A DNA stretch of 64,000 nt from Flavobacterium sp. SM15 (GCF_022012335.1 NZ_JAKLTO010000003.1:310001-374000), one strand, 5' to 3'. Positions 19,229-29,270 are shown, counted from the stretch's first letter. The notes: a model not told the origin generated them from the sequence alone. Translations and numbers: made by a program.

Positions 19229-20309
19229 CCGTTTGAGCAATTTTTCTAAAAGTTAAAATCCATAGCAAAATCAAACATACAAAAGGCTGTATCATGATTT
19301 TGGTTCGTGCAAAAATACCTAATCCCGAATAACGCTGCACTATTAAAATGCCTGAAATTAATGCAAAAACAAGTATAATTTTCATAACCGGCTGAAAACA
19401 AATCCGTTTCCAATTTAAGACCACTATTAATAATGCAGTTAGATGAAGTAGCAAAATTACTGCATTTTCAACACCCAAGACAATTCCGTAAAAAGTTGGA
19501 ATTTCATTAGCAAGCGGCCTGAAATAAAAAGTAAATACCTTGTAAGGATAAGAATACTCTATAATCGGAACATAACTCCCAGAATTTTTAAACGACAGCA
19601 AAGAAAATTCGTTAAAACGTTTAATCCGTTCAAGATCGAAGGTTTTTATTTTAGAAAGCTGCAAAAACATATAAAACAAGATCGATAACGAAACCGAAGA
19701 ACCTATCAGGAGAATCATCCTTTTTTTGAAAGTCAATCTATTGCTAAAAAAATACACTAAAACAACAGAAAAAAGCAATAAATTAGCTACATGTGGACGA
19801 ATCACGGCAAGCAAAAGCATTGAAAAAATCATCGCTAAAGAAGCAAAACGCTCTTTGGCAAATTCTAAGAAAACAGTAGCAATAAAAAGAAAACAAAACG
19901 CTTCTTTACCCAAGCCGGCAGTCCAGAAATGCAAATTTGGAAGTAGAACCAAAATACATCCCAATGAAATTCCTTTGAAACTAAGCCTATCTTTCAACAA
20001 CAACTTGCAAAGCCTGTAAAACTGAAGTATTCCCAAATAGCCAATACAACCATAAAGCACAAAGCCAAACAAAATATTCAGGTTCAATACTTTAGCAAAA
20101 AAATAATTAAACAACAATAGGCTCTCGGAACCGTAATGAAATAAATCGGTTAGTGTTTTGCCTTGAGAAGCTTTGGCTTGAAACCAGTAAAATGAAGCAT
20201 CCCCACCATTTTCAGAAAAATACTTGAAATTCAGGAAAATAAACAGAAAGTGATAGCCCAATAAAAAGACCCAAAAGACATTTTCCTTTTTGAAACGATT
20301 TCCTATCAA
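19221..20309 (-). CDS. Polytopic membrane protein, Wzy-like (paralogue A)
   Basis: About 362 residues with roughly ten hydrophobic segments. I place the start at TTG 20309, which overlaps the stop of the upstream gene (TTGA); a longer TTG at 20354 is possible. Conserved hydrophilic spots are NLHFWTAGLGKEAF, AVIRPHVANL, and YPYKVFTFYFRPLA. The same spots occur in the upstream gene, so the two are tandem paralogues. Position among glycosyltransferases with a Wzx flippase suggests an O-antigen/capsule polymerase or membrane sugar-handling protein. I recognise no standard Wzy signature; function is inferred from context. Confidence 0.65.
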   Translation of the reverse strand: MIGNRFKKENVFWVFLLGYHFLFIFLNFKYFSENGGDASFYWFQAKASQGKTLTDLFHYGSESLLLFNYFFAKVLNLNILFGFVLYGCIGYLGILQFYRLCKLLLKDRLSFKGISLGCILVLLPNLHFWTAGLGKEAFCFLFIATVFLEFAKERFASLAMIFSMLLLAVIRPHVANLLLFSVVLVYFFSNRLTFKKRMILLIGSSVSLSILFYMFLQLSKIKTFDLERIKRFNEFSLLSFKNSGSYVPIIEYSYPYKVFTFYFRPLANEIPTFYGIVLGVENAVILLLHLTALLIVVLNWKRICFQPVMKIILVFALISGILIVQRYSGLGIFARTKIMIQPFVCLILLWILTFRKIAQTDE

Positions 20310-21457
20310 TTTTTTCGTTTTAACTCGAGTTCTTTCCGGTAGGAGAAGGCCCAAAGAATAAATATAATCAACCCGGGAAGAAACATATTCCTCATCCGAA
20401 TCATAATTCCCAGATTCCCTAAAGACTGTGAGAACGCCAAGGTACCGATTATAAGAAAGAAAACCAATCCTTTTATTACAAATGGGGCTGCTTTAAAGGT
20501 TTTCAGAGGGCTGCTTTTAAAAATATTGATGGTGACCAGCAACAAAAAAAGATTTTCAAAAGAGGCCAATACAGCCGGAATTCCGTTGATATCAAAAAAC
20601 AAAGGGCGAAATAAAAAAGTAAAAACCTTTAAGGGAAATGGATACGATGAAATATCAATACGTGATCCCGTACTGCCTCTACTTAACAAACTTGCTTTAT
20701 TTTCAGAAAACTGTTCGAAACTATCTACTGTGGCCTCCTCAATCCTTGCAAACTCCATTACCGAAGGAAGAATAACAAAGCCTATACCAATAAGGGCTAT
20801 TGAGAAGATCAAGCGTTGTCCTTTAGAGACTTTGGACCCCATCACATAGGCAAGTCCGAAACTTACTACCAAAAAAAGGGTAATATGCGGACGAATAAAA
20901 TACGACAACACTAACGACAAGGCTAAGAATGGTAACCGACGGAAAATATCCATAATACCATAAACAAAAATACCGATACAGAAGAACAGTAAGGTATCTT
21001 TACCAACCGCACAGCTCCAAAAATGCAAGTTAGGCATAAAGAAAAGTAGTGGAAAAAGTGTGTATTCTTTGTATTTTGAATTATACGGCACTAGTTTAAT
21101 TGCCGTCACATAAAAATAAGTAAGTCCTATAAATCCCAACAAAGAATACAGCATTGTACCTGTGAAATAAGACAATCCAAGTACATTGGAAGGATAATAA
21201 TTAAGTGCAAACAAAAAATAAGTTCCCTTTTGTCCCGAAAAATAAGCCTCAAACTCCTCTGGAGATAACATTTTTGCTGTTTCCCAGTATCCTTTAGCAT
21301 CACCTCGTACAAAAAAACAGTAATAGGCCCCGAAAACAAAATGATAAAAAAGTAATTTTTTCAGTTGACTCAAATCCAGCGGACTCAATTCATTTCTAAA
21401 AGAAGAAATAAAGGCTAAGCCCAAAACAACAATTAGTACGAGAACTATAAAATCCAA
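20306..21457 (-). CDS. Polytopic membrane protein, Wzy-like (paralogue B)
   Basis: 383 residues with about ten hydrophobic segments, starting at TTG 21457, three bases after the acyltransferase stop; no early ATG exists. It shares NLHFWSCAVGKDTL, YFIRPHITLF, and FPLKVFTFLFRPLF with the downstream gene, in the same order and spacing, so a tandem duplication followed by divergence is clear. A polymerase or related role is inferred from the locus. Low-frequency TTG starts on both paralogues imply coupling to upstream translation. Confidence 0.65.
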   Translation of the reverse strand: MDFIVLVLIVVLGLAFISSFRNELSPLDLSQLKKLLFYHFVFGAYYCFFVRGDAKGYWETAKMLSPEEFEAYFSGQKGTYFLFALNYYPSNVLGLSYFTGTMLYSLLGFIGLTYFYVTAIKLVPYNSKYKEYTLFPLLFFMPNLHFWSCAVGKDTLLFFCIGIFVYGIMDIFRRLPFLALSLVLSYFIRPHITLFLVVSFGLAYVMGSKVSKGQRLIFSIALIGIGFVILPSVMEFARIEEATVDSFEQFSENKASLLSRGSTGSRIDISSYPFPLKVFTFLFRPLFFDINGIPAVLASFENLFLLLVTINIFKSSPLKTFKAAPFVIKGLVFFLIIGTLAFSQSLGNLGIMIRMRNMFLPGLIIFILWAFSYRKELELKRKN

Positions 21458-21460
21458 ACT

Positions 21461-22537
21461 TTAAACCTTTTTAAACTTATTGTCAATAATCATCTTCACT
21501 TTAGCCATACCCCACTTTTCAAAAATAAAATAATAAATATAGCCTACAAAACTACAAACAAAGATCGTAACTATTACTACAAGAAAAAGACTGGCTGCCG
21601 TAGAAATTTTTGGACAGATTCGTATTAATAAAGCCTGCAATGGATTATGTGTTAGATAAATTGAATAGGTCGCGTTTCCAATCAACATTAAAAGGTTCAT
21701 TTTACCCAACCTGATGTTATAAAACATCACCGAAAAGTAAATCAGAAAAAAAACAAATAGTGTAAATAATATATTTATCGAAAAATTTAACCCAAAAAAA
21801 TGAACACTAGTATTCTCTAAGAACAAACCTATCAGAAACAGTCCCGAGAAAAGTACAACCCAATAATTCAATTTGATTTTTTTCAAAACCATTTGAGCCA
21901 ATAAAAAACCCAGTATAAATTCAAGATTATACGTAGAGAAGAACACATCCAAAAAAGGACTTTTCAGATTAGTAAACCAAGAAATCCCGCCATAGTTCCG
22001 AAGAAAAATTAACAAAACCCAACAAATCACAAAAAGATTCCAGGCCTTTTTAGAGAAGAATGATATGCTGAAGAGTAAATAAAACATCAATTCAAAAAGT
22101 AGTGTCCAGGCAATGGAAAGTGCAGGTTCTCCATAGGGAATCAATGTTAATGAAGTAAAAATACTAATTTCCCGTCCTGAATTTGAAAAAGTTGGTAACA
22201 AGTTATAAAGAATCAGAATCCCTATTCCAATCGGTAAATAGGGAATATAAATTCTTAACAGGCGTGCTAAAATATGTTCCCTAAACGCATGAGGCTTTTC
22301 ATATTTAAAACTTGCGGAATACGTAATAATAAACCCTGACAAGACAAAGAAAAAATCAACTCCCAACTTACTTAAAGTTCCTACTGTATTTAGAAAAGGT
22401 ATATTTATACTGTGATAGTACCCCAGCGATCCCACTGCATGATGAAATACAACCAACAAAGCTGCAAAACCGCGATAAACCTGTAAAATATCCAAATAGT
22501 TGGATCGTCCTAATTGTTGAATTTGAACCTGTTGCAT
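21461..22537 (-). CDS. Acyltransferase family 3 membrane O-acetyltransferase (A)
   Basis: 358 residues, about ten membrane segments. The family hallmark is YRGFAALLVVFHHAVG near residue 22, with the catalytic His, then DFFFVLSGFIITYS near residue 61. This OafA/Acyltransferase_3 type moves acyl (usually acetyl) groups onto sugars across the inner membrane. It starts a run leading into the Wzy-like genes and follows a 179-base gap from the upstream glycosyltransferase in which I find no clear promoter box. Confidence 0.88.
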   Translation of the reverse strand: MQQVQIQQLGRSNYLDILQVYRGFAALLVVFHHAVGSLGYYHSINIPFLNTVGTLSKLGVDFFFVLSGFIITYSASFKYEKPHAFREHILARLLRIYIPYLPIGIGILILYNLLPTFSNSGREISIFTSLTLIPYGEPALSIAWTLLFELMFYLLFSISFFSKKAWNLFVICWVLLIFLRNYGGISWFTNLKSPFLDVFFSTYNLEFILGFLLAQMVLKKIKLNYWVVLFSGLFLIGLFLENTSVHFFGLNFSINILFTLFVFFLIYFSVMFYNIRLGKMNLLMLIGNATYSIYLTHNPLQALLIRICPKISTAASLFLVVIVTIFVCSFVGYIYYFIFEKWGMAKVKMIIDNKFKKV

Positions 22538-22716
22538 AATAGAGGCAGTTTAGATTTCAGGGCTTAAAATTTTCAACTTATTTTTCAGACAGTAACGAAA
22601 TCTTGACTGATTTCTCACTGGGTCTATTCTAAAAATACAAAAACCAAAAGAATTACAAGTAGTTAATATACAAATTAATTTGCATAAGTTTCAAAAAAAA
22701 AATCAACTAAATTGCC

Positions 22717-23772
22717 TTAGTATTTTTGCAGTACCTCTATTATTTTTTTTGAATTCACCTCAAGGTTGTATATAGCCTCAACTTTCTCTCTTCCGGCTTT
22801 TCCAAAATTTTCTCTCAGGTTCTGATCGAGTATTAATTTTTCAAGAGCGGCTTTCCACTCCTGAGGAGTCGTAGCCAGAAAACCATCAACCTGATGACCA
22901 ACCACCTGACTGTTCATTCCCACAGGTGATGCCACAACCGGAATGGCGCAACCCATATATTGAATTAACTTATAAGCACACTTTCCTAAAACCCACGGTG
23001 TATTTGTTAAGGGCATAATCCCTATATCAAACTTTAGAATTTCCTCAACTTCAGAATCTTCGGTCCATGGAAGGTATTCGATGTTTTTCCTAATCCCAAA
23101 CTCTTCCGTAGCGCCAATAATCACAATTTTCACATTGTACGTTTCAACCAATTCATTAAATACCTCCGGAAAAGGTTTTAAGTGCCATAAAGTTGAAGGA
23201 GAGCCTATCCAACCGATTACAATCTGTGAGGAACTGTAATCTGTTTTTATTTCATAACGCTTCAAATCAATAACCGTTGGGAGGCTGACGATGTTTTTTG
23301 CACCAGCTTTTCTTGCTCTTTCCGCTAAATAATCATTTCCCGCCAAAACACAGTTGCTGAACTTCATAACATTGTCTATTTTCCTTCCAAGTAAAAAGGC
23401 GATTACTTTATTGGAATTCAAATCATAATTATGGAAAATAGCATCATCATAATCAACAATGTATTTTATTCCCATAAGCTTAAAAAGCCTTTCAAACCAA
23501 CTGAAAAAGAAAGGAAACAACTCTTTTTCTATAATAATCTTGTCGTAATTAAAAACCTTAAAAAGAAAAATAAACCTTGTAAAATAAGCCTTTAGCAATA
23601 AAATCAAACTTGTTCTTTTCCCGTTGTACAGATCATCAAGGTAAGCATCATTAAAAAGTGGTTGCACCTGAACATGAATAGAATTTTTCTCAAGAATCGG
23701 CAGGTACTGAAGACTTCTTAGTCTGCTGCTGGCTCCTTTTCGGGTATATTTAGTAAAATAAAGTACTCTCAT
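22717..23772 (-). CDS. GT-B glycosyltransferase
   Basis: 351 residues: MRVLYFTKYTRKGASSRLRS start, IGWIGSPSTLWHLKPF in the middle, and IGIMPLTNTPWVLGKCAYKLIQYMG towards the end, where GKCAYKLIQY takes the place of the EX7E motif. This fits a family 4-like transferase of the type often annotated in capsule loci. It overlaps the upstream glycosyltransferase by four bases. Donor and acceptor unknown. Confidence 0.75.
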   Translation of the reverse strand: MRVLYFTKYTRKGASSRLRSLQYLPILEKNSIHVQVQPLFNDAYLDDLYNGKRTSLILLLKAYFTRFIFLFKVFNYDKIIIEKELFPFFFSWFERLFKLMGIKYIVDYDDAIFHNYDLNSNKVIAFLLGRKIDNVMKFSNCVLAGNDYLAERARKAGAKNIVSLPTVIDLKRYEIKTDYSSSQIVIGWIGSPSTLWHLKPFPEVFNELVETYNVKIVIIGATEEFGIRKNIEYLPWTEDSEVEEILKFDIGIMPLTNTPWVLGKCAYKLIQYMGCAIPVVASPVGMNSQVVGHQVDGFLATTPQEWKAALEKLILDQNLRENFGKAGREKVEAIYNLEVNSKKIIEVLQKY

Positions 23773-24959
23773 TTCAATTTACTTATGGATTCTATATAAG
23801 ACTTTGCACTTCGCTCCAAAGAGAAATACTGCATCCCAATTTTTCGAATCTGATTTTTTTCAATGGTATCCAATGTCTGCAAATAGTCTGAAGCTTTTTT
23901 AAATCTTTGCTGGTCGGAATGTTCAAAGAGCAAACATTCGCTTACGGTTTTCAAAAAGGATTCGGTATCCCCAATTCCTGCCGAAGCTATTGTTGGCAAC
24001 CCCATCAAAAGGTATTCCCCGAGCTTAATAGGCGCGACCCCTTGCATACTGAACGTAGGTTTTCGAATTGCAAAAGCGATGTCAGCCGAATTCAGATATT
24101 TCGGAACATCTATAAAAGGAACGGAAATTAGTTTAATACTTTCCTTTAATGAAGACGGCAAGCGCTGCTCTGCAAATTCCGTATTCCCGGTTAAAATTAA
24201 AAATTTTGAAGCGTTGTTTTTATTATGATATTCACTAAAAATAGTAACCATCTCTTCCCAACCATACTGGGGTCCTAAGGAACCACAATAAACAAAAATC
24301 TTCTCGTGGGGAGAAAAACCCAACTGTTCACGTGTTTTTAATCTTTCATTGAAATCCGGTTTAAAAACTGTGCTATTTCGTCCATTAAAAACTACCGAAA
24401 ACTTATTTCTATAACCTTCTCCAATAGTGGTAAGATGTATTTCAATGGCTTTTTGCGAGCGGGTAATCACACCATCTGCAGTTCTAAGTAACTTTGTCTC
24501 TTGACTCTTTAACCAAATGTATTGCTTGCTTTCTTTTGAAAGCCCTGAAAAATCAACCCGTTCTTCCAGAGGAAGTCCGTCTGCATCAAAAATCACCTTT
24601 ATATTTTTACGCTGTAATCGATTAACCATTACGGCCGGCATCGTGCTTCTGGGCATTACGATCTCAATCTGATGCTTTTTAATGTATTTTTGAACAAAAG
24701 AAATTCCCTTGAAAACAGTAAGCAAACTTCCAACAAGTGCTATGGGTTTACGGTAAACCGGAACAACAGTATAGATAATTCCTAATGTAGTGGCTGCTTC
24801 TTTAATCTGTTTGATTTTTTCTTCCTTGGCCCACGTAAATTGAAGTACGTGAAACTCAACAGGCTGTGTTTTGCTGATTTCATTAAAAATAGGCATAAAC
24901 AAACCTTCCATATAGCTGGTTTGCGGCCCATCCCAAGTAATAAAAAGAATTTTACGCAT
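23769..24959 (-). CDS. GT-B glycosyltransferase
   Basis: 396 residues from the ATG at 24959, four bases after the stop of the acyltransferase gene; a TTG at 24971 would overlap it. It opens RKILFITWDGPQTSYMEGLF. Later motifs are VVFNGRNSTVF, FVYCGSLGPQYGWEEM, and GVAPIKLGEYLLMGLPTIAS, consistent with a family 4-like GT-B enzyme. It lies in a chain of overlapping genes from 29208 down to 22717. Sugar specificity cannot be told. Confidence 0.75.
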   Translation of the reverse strand: MRKILFITWDGPQTSYMEGLFMPIFNEISKTQPVEFHVLQFTWAKEEKIKQIKEAATTLGIIYTVVPVYRKPIALVGSLLTVFKGISFVQKYIKKHQIEIVMPRSTMPAVMVNRLQRKNIKVIFDADGLPLEERVDFSGLSKESKQYIWLKSQETKLLRTADGVITRSQKAIEIHLTTIGEGYRNKFSVVFNGRNSTVFKPDFNERLKTREQLGFSPHEKIFVYCGSLGPQYGWEEMVTIFSEYHNKNNASKFLILTGNTEFAEQRLPSSLKESIKLISVPFIDVPKYLNSADIAFAIRKPTFSMQGVAPIKLGEYLLMGLPTIASAGIGDTESFLKTVSECLLFEHSDQQRFKKASDYLQTLDTIEKNQIRKIGMQYFSLERSAKSYIESISKLK

Positions 24960-24963
24960 AAGC

Positions 24964-26070
24964 TTATTCAACTAAATCTGCCCTACTTGAAGCACTGTGG
25001 ATTGTTGTAAATGACGTTTTAAGTTTAAGGAACGGTTTCTCGTAAAAATTATACGAAAGATGTGCAATTGCTATAACCGCAAGAGTTACAAAAACATAAA
25101 TCATCGGGATAGTATACCATTGGTTTACCAAAGTCAATTTCATATACAAAAGTGACATCAGGTAAATTACCAAAGGATTATAAACATACAGTCCAAAAGA
25201 AATTTTCCCCAGGTAATCAAAAACTTTATTCTCCAAGGAGATTATTTTCCTTTGATTATTAACCTGATTAAAGATAATTATTAATGTAAAAACCGAAACG
25301 ATTTCATGATCGATTATCGAAGTCAAGTGAAATTTGTTTAGTGCCACCACACCAAAAAACAACCAAGCCAGAATTTCTATCGCTCTATGGTTTAAAAAAG
25401 CAATCTTCTCCCTGTGATGGAAGTAAATATAAGCTCCAAGCGCTCCTATTGCCAAACACCCAAATCGGGTATAATTTACAAAAACAAGGATGTTATAAGG
25501 TGCATGAAACACTCTTAAAGCCAACTTCAATGCAACATAAAAAACAGGGAACAAAACCAGTATCTGTAACAGATATTTACCTCGTTTTACAATCCAGGGC
25601 CAAAAGGCATAAAATTGTTCCTCAACCCCCAAAGACCAATAATGCCCCACCATAAAAGAAGTGGTTTTAGTCCCAACAACTGTACTAATTATTCCGTTAA
25701 AGGAATTTTTAAAGTTAGGAATCATCAACAGATAGAATAAAATAGGCCATTGAATAGTTGAAAATCCTTCAAGAAAAATCACCATTAGCAGATAGAGGTA
25801 ATATAACGGCCAAATTCGTAAAACCCTGCGCATATAAAACTTCTTAATGGCAACATCTCCTGTTTTTTCAAGCTCTTTCAACAATAAAAAAGTAATTAAA
25901 AAACCGCTTAAGGTAAAAAACATCGTAACGCCGTACCCTGCTAAATCCAAAAGCTCTTTTTTAGGTAAGCCAAAGTATTCCATTCGGTTGTTGATATGGG
26001 AAATCAAAACCGCTAAAGCTGCAATGGCGCGTATTCCGTTTAATCCGGGTAAAAATATTTTTGAAGACAT
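24964..26070 (-). CDS. Acyltransferase family 3 membrane O-acetyltransferase (B)
   Basis: 368 residues and about ten membrane segments. Family motifs are LNGIRAIAALAVLISHINNR, with the catalytic His, MFFTLSGFLITFLLL, and HYWSLGVEEQFYAFWP. It is more OafA-like than the copy at 21461-22537, so the two are not a recent duplication and may acylate different positions. The start overlaps the preceding glycosyltransferase stop by one base. Confidence 0.9.
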   Translation of the reverse strand: MSSKIFLPGLNGIRAIAALAVLISHINNRMEYFGLPKKELLDLAGYGVTMFFTLSGFLITFLLLKELEKTGDVAIKKFYMRRVLRIWPLYYLYLLMVIFLEGFSTIQWPILFYLLMIPNFKNSFNGIISTVVGTKTTSFMVGHYWSLGVEEQFYAFWPWIVKRGKYLLQILVLFPVFYVALKLALRVFHAPYNILVFVNYTRFGCLAIGALGAYIYFHHREKIAFLNHRAIEILAWLFFGVVALNKFHLTSIIDHEIVSVFTLIIIFNQVNNQRKIISLENKVFDYLGKISFGLYVYNPLVIYLMSLLYMKLTLVNQWYTIPMIYVFVTLAVIAIAHLSYNFYEKPFLKLKTSFTTIHSASSRADLVE

Positions 26071-27197
26071 TATTTAATTTTTTTAGACTCCAAAAGAGTT
26101 GTATACAATGCTGAAACTTTTTCAACGTATTTTTCTTCCGTGTAACAATTCATGGCTTTACTATATCCTTTTTCTCCCATTTGCTTTCTTAAGTTTGAAT
26201 CGGAACACAAAACCTCAAGCTGTTCGGCAATTTCTGTTACTTGATATTTTTCCACTAAAAAACCTGTGGCTCCTTCATTTACAATATACTGCATCCCACC
26301 AACTCTGGTAGCAAGAACGGGAAGCTTATGCAACATCGCCTCCACTAATACCAACCCAAACGATTCGTGAGCCGAAACCAGCGAAAAGACATCAAAAATT
26401 TCATAATACGGAGCAACGTCGCTTTGATAACCTACAAAAGTTACCTTTTCGGCAAGCCCTAACTGACTCACTAATTGTATATAGTTTTGCTTCTCTTTGC
26501 CTTCGCCAATTAAAATCAAATGGGTGTTCACTCCTTTTTTAATCAGGAGATCAAAAGCCTTAATCAAATCGGAAAAGCGTTTGGTACCATCATCCAACAT
26601 ACGTCCAACTGAACCTATAACAACTTTATCCGGATCTATTTTTAGTTTCTCCTTAAGTGTCTTTACCTCCTCTTGAGAAACTGTTCTTGGAAAGGCAACC
26701 CCATTTTCAATCAATTGAATTTTTTTGGTACTGATTCCCAATTTGTTCTGAAGATAATAAGTCGAAGCCGGAGAAACACCGACTACCTTATCCGCTACTA
26801 ATGAAAACGCTTTCATTAATAAATTCCCGCGCCAGGAACGATTCTGCGGATCGGAAGTTTCCTCCAAAATAACAATGGGAACATTTTTTAAAAATCCGTT
26901 TACTGCTGCCATGGTAACCCCTTCAAAAACAGCTCCATGAATAATATGCGGTTTAAATTCCTTTATGATTTGGATTACTTTCTGGTGCTGCTTGTAATCA
27001 AAGGGCGATTTCAAGTCTCCAATGGCAACGATTTCAACCCCTTGCTTTCGAATCTCATCGGCAATTCCTCCTTTTGTATTGGTACAGATAATTTTCAACT
27101 CGAATTTCGATTTGTCTAAAAGCTTGGCCATTGACAATCTTCTTCGTTCTACTCCGCCGGAACCTACCGTATCCAATATATTCAGCACTCTAATCAT
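26070..27197 (-). CDS. Family 4 glycosyltransferase
   Basis: 375 residues. It starts IRVLNILDTVGSGGVERRRLS, has VIGSVGRMLDDGTKRFSDL in the middle, and an intact EX7E motif in ESFGLVLVEAMLHKLPVLA. This is a standard retaining GT4 architecture with a cytoplasmic, membrane-associated role. It overlaps the upstream GT4 gene by four bases and the downstream acyltransferase by one base. Donor unknown. Confidence 0.87.
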   Translation of the reverse strand: MIRVLNILDTVGSGGVERRRLSMAKLLDKSKFELKIICTNTKGGIADEIRKQGVEIVAIGDLKSPFDYKQHQKVIQIIKEFKPHIIHGAVFEGVTMAAVNGFLKNVPIVILEETSDPQNRSWRGNLLMKAFSLVADKVVGVSPASTYYLQNKLGISTKKIQLIENGVAFPRTVSQEEVKTLKEKLKIDPDKVVIGSVGRMLDDGTKRFSDLIKAFDLLIKKGVNTHLILIGEGKEKQNYIQLVSQLGLAEKVTFVGYQSDVAPYYEIFDVFSLVSAHESFGLVLVEAMLHKLPVLATRVGGMQYIVNEGATGFLVEKYQVTEIAEQLEVLCSDSNLRKQMGEKGYSKAMNCYTEEKYVEKVSALYTTLLESKKIK

Positions 27198-28255
27198 AAC
27201 GATTCCTGATAAAGGTTCTCCAAATTGATTACGTATTTTTCCGAAGTAAAGCGATCGGCAGTAAAGGTTTTGGCAGTACTTCCAACTTTTTCCAATTCCG
27301 AAAGTGGAAGATTTGCAATTGTTTTTAATTTTTCGGCTAATTCTCCTTCATTATTAGGATTAAAAAGCCATCCTGTTTTTCCTTCTTCAATAAATTCGGG
27401 AATTCCACCCACATTCGAGCATAAACAAGGTAAGCCTTGCTGCATAGCTTCTACAACGGCAATACCAAATCCTTCAGTAAGCGAAGACAAAACAAATAAA
27501 TGTGCTTGCGCCAGAAAAAATTCCGGTTCTTTGGAAAACCCGGTAATAATTACCCTATCTTCTAGTTGCAGTTCTTTTATCAAGGTTTCCAGAGCGCTTC
27601 GTTCCCTTCCGTCTCCAACAAGAATTAATTTAGATTTTTTATTCTCAAGTTCTGAAAAAGCCTTAATGAGCAATTGCTGGTTTTTAACTTTCTCCAACCT
27701 GCCTACGCAAACTATTGTGAAATCTTCGGGAGTAATCTTCTCAAAGAATTTTGGTACACTTACAGGATTGTAAACCACTACCCCTTTATTGGCGTCAATC
27801 TCTTTAATCTCAATTAAAAAACCTTTAACCGATTTAGAAACGCAAATGACTTTTTTTACAAATTTATACACAAACCCAAATACCTTACGCGCTAAAGGCG
27901 AATGGTTTGGGAAACCGATTTCTTCAGCTAAAACCACTTTTACACCGGCCAAACGAGCTGCAATAACACCATGAAAATTGGCCTCAGCCGCCGCCGTATG
28001 CACCACATCAGGTTTTTCTTTTCTAAACCATTTGTATAGCATCCAGATATTTTTCAAATTATAGATGGACGGATTCTGGTTAAAAACCTCCACACGAAAA
28101 CCGTTTGCCTGAATCGTTTTCTGTGCGAACCCTCCATGCCCTATGGCAGCAAAAACATAATCATTTTTAAGCAGGGATTTACATTCAGAAAATGAAATGT
28201 ATTTCTTTTCCTGTCCTCCAAAATCGAGAAATGTTGTAATTCTAATAATCTTCAT
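27194..28255 (-). CDS. Family 4 glycosyltransferase
   Basis: 353 residues with KIIRITTFLDFGGQEKKYIS at the start, where GGQEK matches the glycine-rich acceptor loop. IVCVGRLEKVKNQQLLIKAF and the EX7E motif EGFGIAVVEAMQQGLPCL follow. It is arranged head to tail with a second GT4 gene and a GT2 gene, with one- to four-base overlaps. Probably a retaining transferase of the repeat-unit assembly line; specificity unknown. Confidence 0.87.
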   Translation of the reverse strand: MKIIRITTFLDFGGQEKKYISFSECKSLLKNDYVFAAIGHGGFAQKTIQANGFRVEVFNQNPSIYNLKNIWMLYKWFRKEKPDVVHTAAAEANFHGVIAARLAGVKVVLAEEIGFPNHSPLARKVFGFVYKFVKKVICVSKSVKGFLIEIKEIDANKGVVVYNPVSVPKFFEKITPEDFTIVCVGRLEKVKNQQLLIKAFSELENKKSKLILVGDGRERSALETLIKELQLEDRVIITGFSKEPEFFLAQAHLFVLSSLTEGFGIAVVEAMQQGLPCLCSNVGGIPEFIEEGKTGWLFNPNNEGELAEKLKTIANLPLSELEKVGSTAKTFTADRFTSEKYVINLENLYQESL

Positions 28256-29208
28256 TAGTTGTAAACATAACGTAAAACAAATTTGAGGTACAACCTAATA
28301 TACCTGCTTAAAGTAGGTTTTTTAATTATTCTGGAACCAATAAAAAAAGGCATTTTATAAACCAATCCAAGAAAGAAAAATTTATGCCTATTGTTTTTTA
28401 TCATCTCTTTGGCAGAGGCATGAAATTGTTCACTATAATAATATTTGTATAAATTAAAGTAAATATACTTACTAATAAAAACCTTAAAATCTTGATTATC
28501 AATCTTATCGTATAACGGATAATACAATTTAGGGATATTTCCCAAAAAAATGCTGTGAAGAGGTATTGCCAAACTTTGTTTGAGTCTTGTGAGCTGATTC
28601 TCATCTTCCGTAGAATAAAGCATCAGGCTGTTATTGATGAAAAACACTCCGCCGCCACTTAAAATAGTCCTGAAGAAAACATCTACATCCTGACCGGAAC
28701 GCAGTAACGGATTGAACCCTTGATTTTCAGTAAAAAACCGTTTAGAAATTACCGTGGCAGAAGTTGCAAACATGGTATTTTTTATAGCTACTTTAAAATA
28801 ATTTTCCAGCTTTGAATACTTTAATTCATTTTGCTGGTTAAGCCTGCTTTTATCCGTTGTGTAATGAGCTCCAACTATTTTCACATCAGAATTAGCTGAA
28901 ATTACCCTATTTACATACTCCAAGTATTGAGAATGCCAGGAATCGTCTGCATCCAAAAAAGCAATATAATTGTATTTTGATACTTCAATTCCTTTATTTC
29001 TCGCAACAGAAACTCCTTGATTTTCCTGAGTAATCAATGAAATCTTTTGCTGGTATTTAGGAAGTGCTAAAATAGTTTTCAGATCATCGTTGGAACCATC
29101 ATCAACCAGTATGATTTCAAATTCCTTAAAAGTCTGACTCAATACAGAATCCAGACATCGTTCGATAAATTTTATTTTTTTGTAATATGGAATAACTACT
29201 GAAAACAT
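28255..29208 (-). CDS. Family 2 glycosyltransferase
   Basis: 317 residues of the GT-A fold. It starts MFSVVIPYYKKIKFIERCLD, has the nucleotide-binding IILVDDGSNDD near residue 35, the metal-binding DxD in AFLDADDSWH near residue 89, and SGQDVDVFFR near residue 187. It is an inverting transferase for an unidentified sugar. It heads the minus-strand glycosyltransferase chain and has a -7 promoter box 62 bases upstream of the ATG, beside the divergent deacetylase gene. Confidence 0.88.
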   Translation of the reverse strand: MFSVVIPYYKKIKFIERCLDSVLSQTFKEFEIILVDDGSNDDLKTILALPKYQQKISLITQENQGVSVARNKGIEVSKYNYIAFLDADDSWHSQYLEYVNRVISANSDVKIVGAHYTTDKSRLNQQNELKYSKLENYFKVAIKNTMFATSATVISKRFFTENQGFNPLLRSGQDVDVFFRTILSGGGVFFINNSLMLYSTEDENQLTRLKQSLAIPLHSIFLGNIPKLYYPLYDKIDNQDFKVFISKYIYFNLYKYYYSEQFHASAKEMIKNNRHKFFFLGLVYKMPFFIGSRIIKKPTLSRYIRLYLKFVLRYVYN

Positions 29209-29270
29209 ACGTTTGATAATTTAACAACGGACAATGTTTTTCACAAAACATCACTCCTGTTTAACTCCTG

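Noticed and set aside
27225..27773. 182-codon open frame on the plus strand
   Set aside because: Fully antisense to a clear family 4 glycosyltransferase gene; composition (Ser/Pro-rich) is that of a shadow frame.
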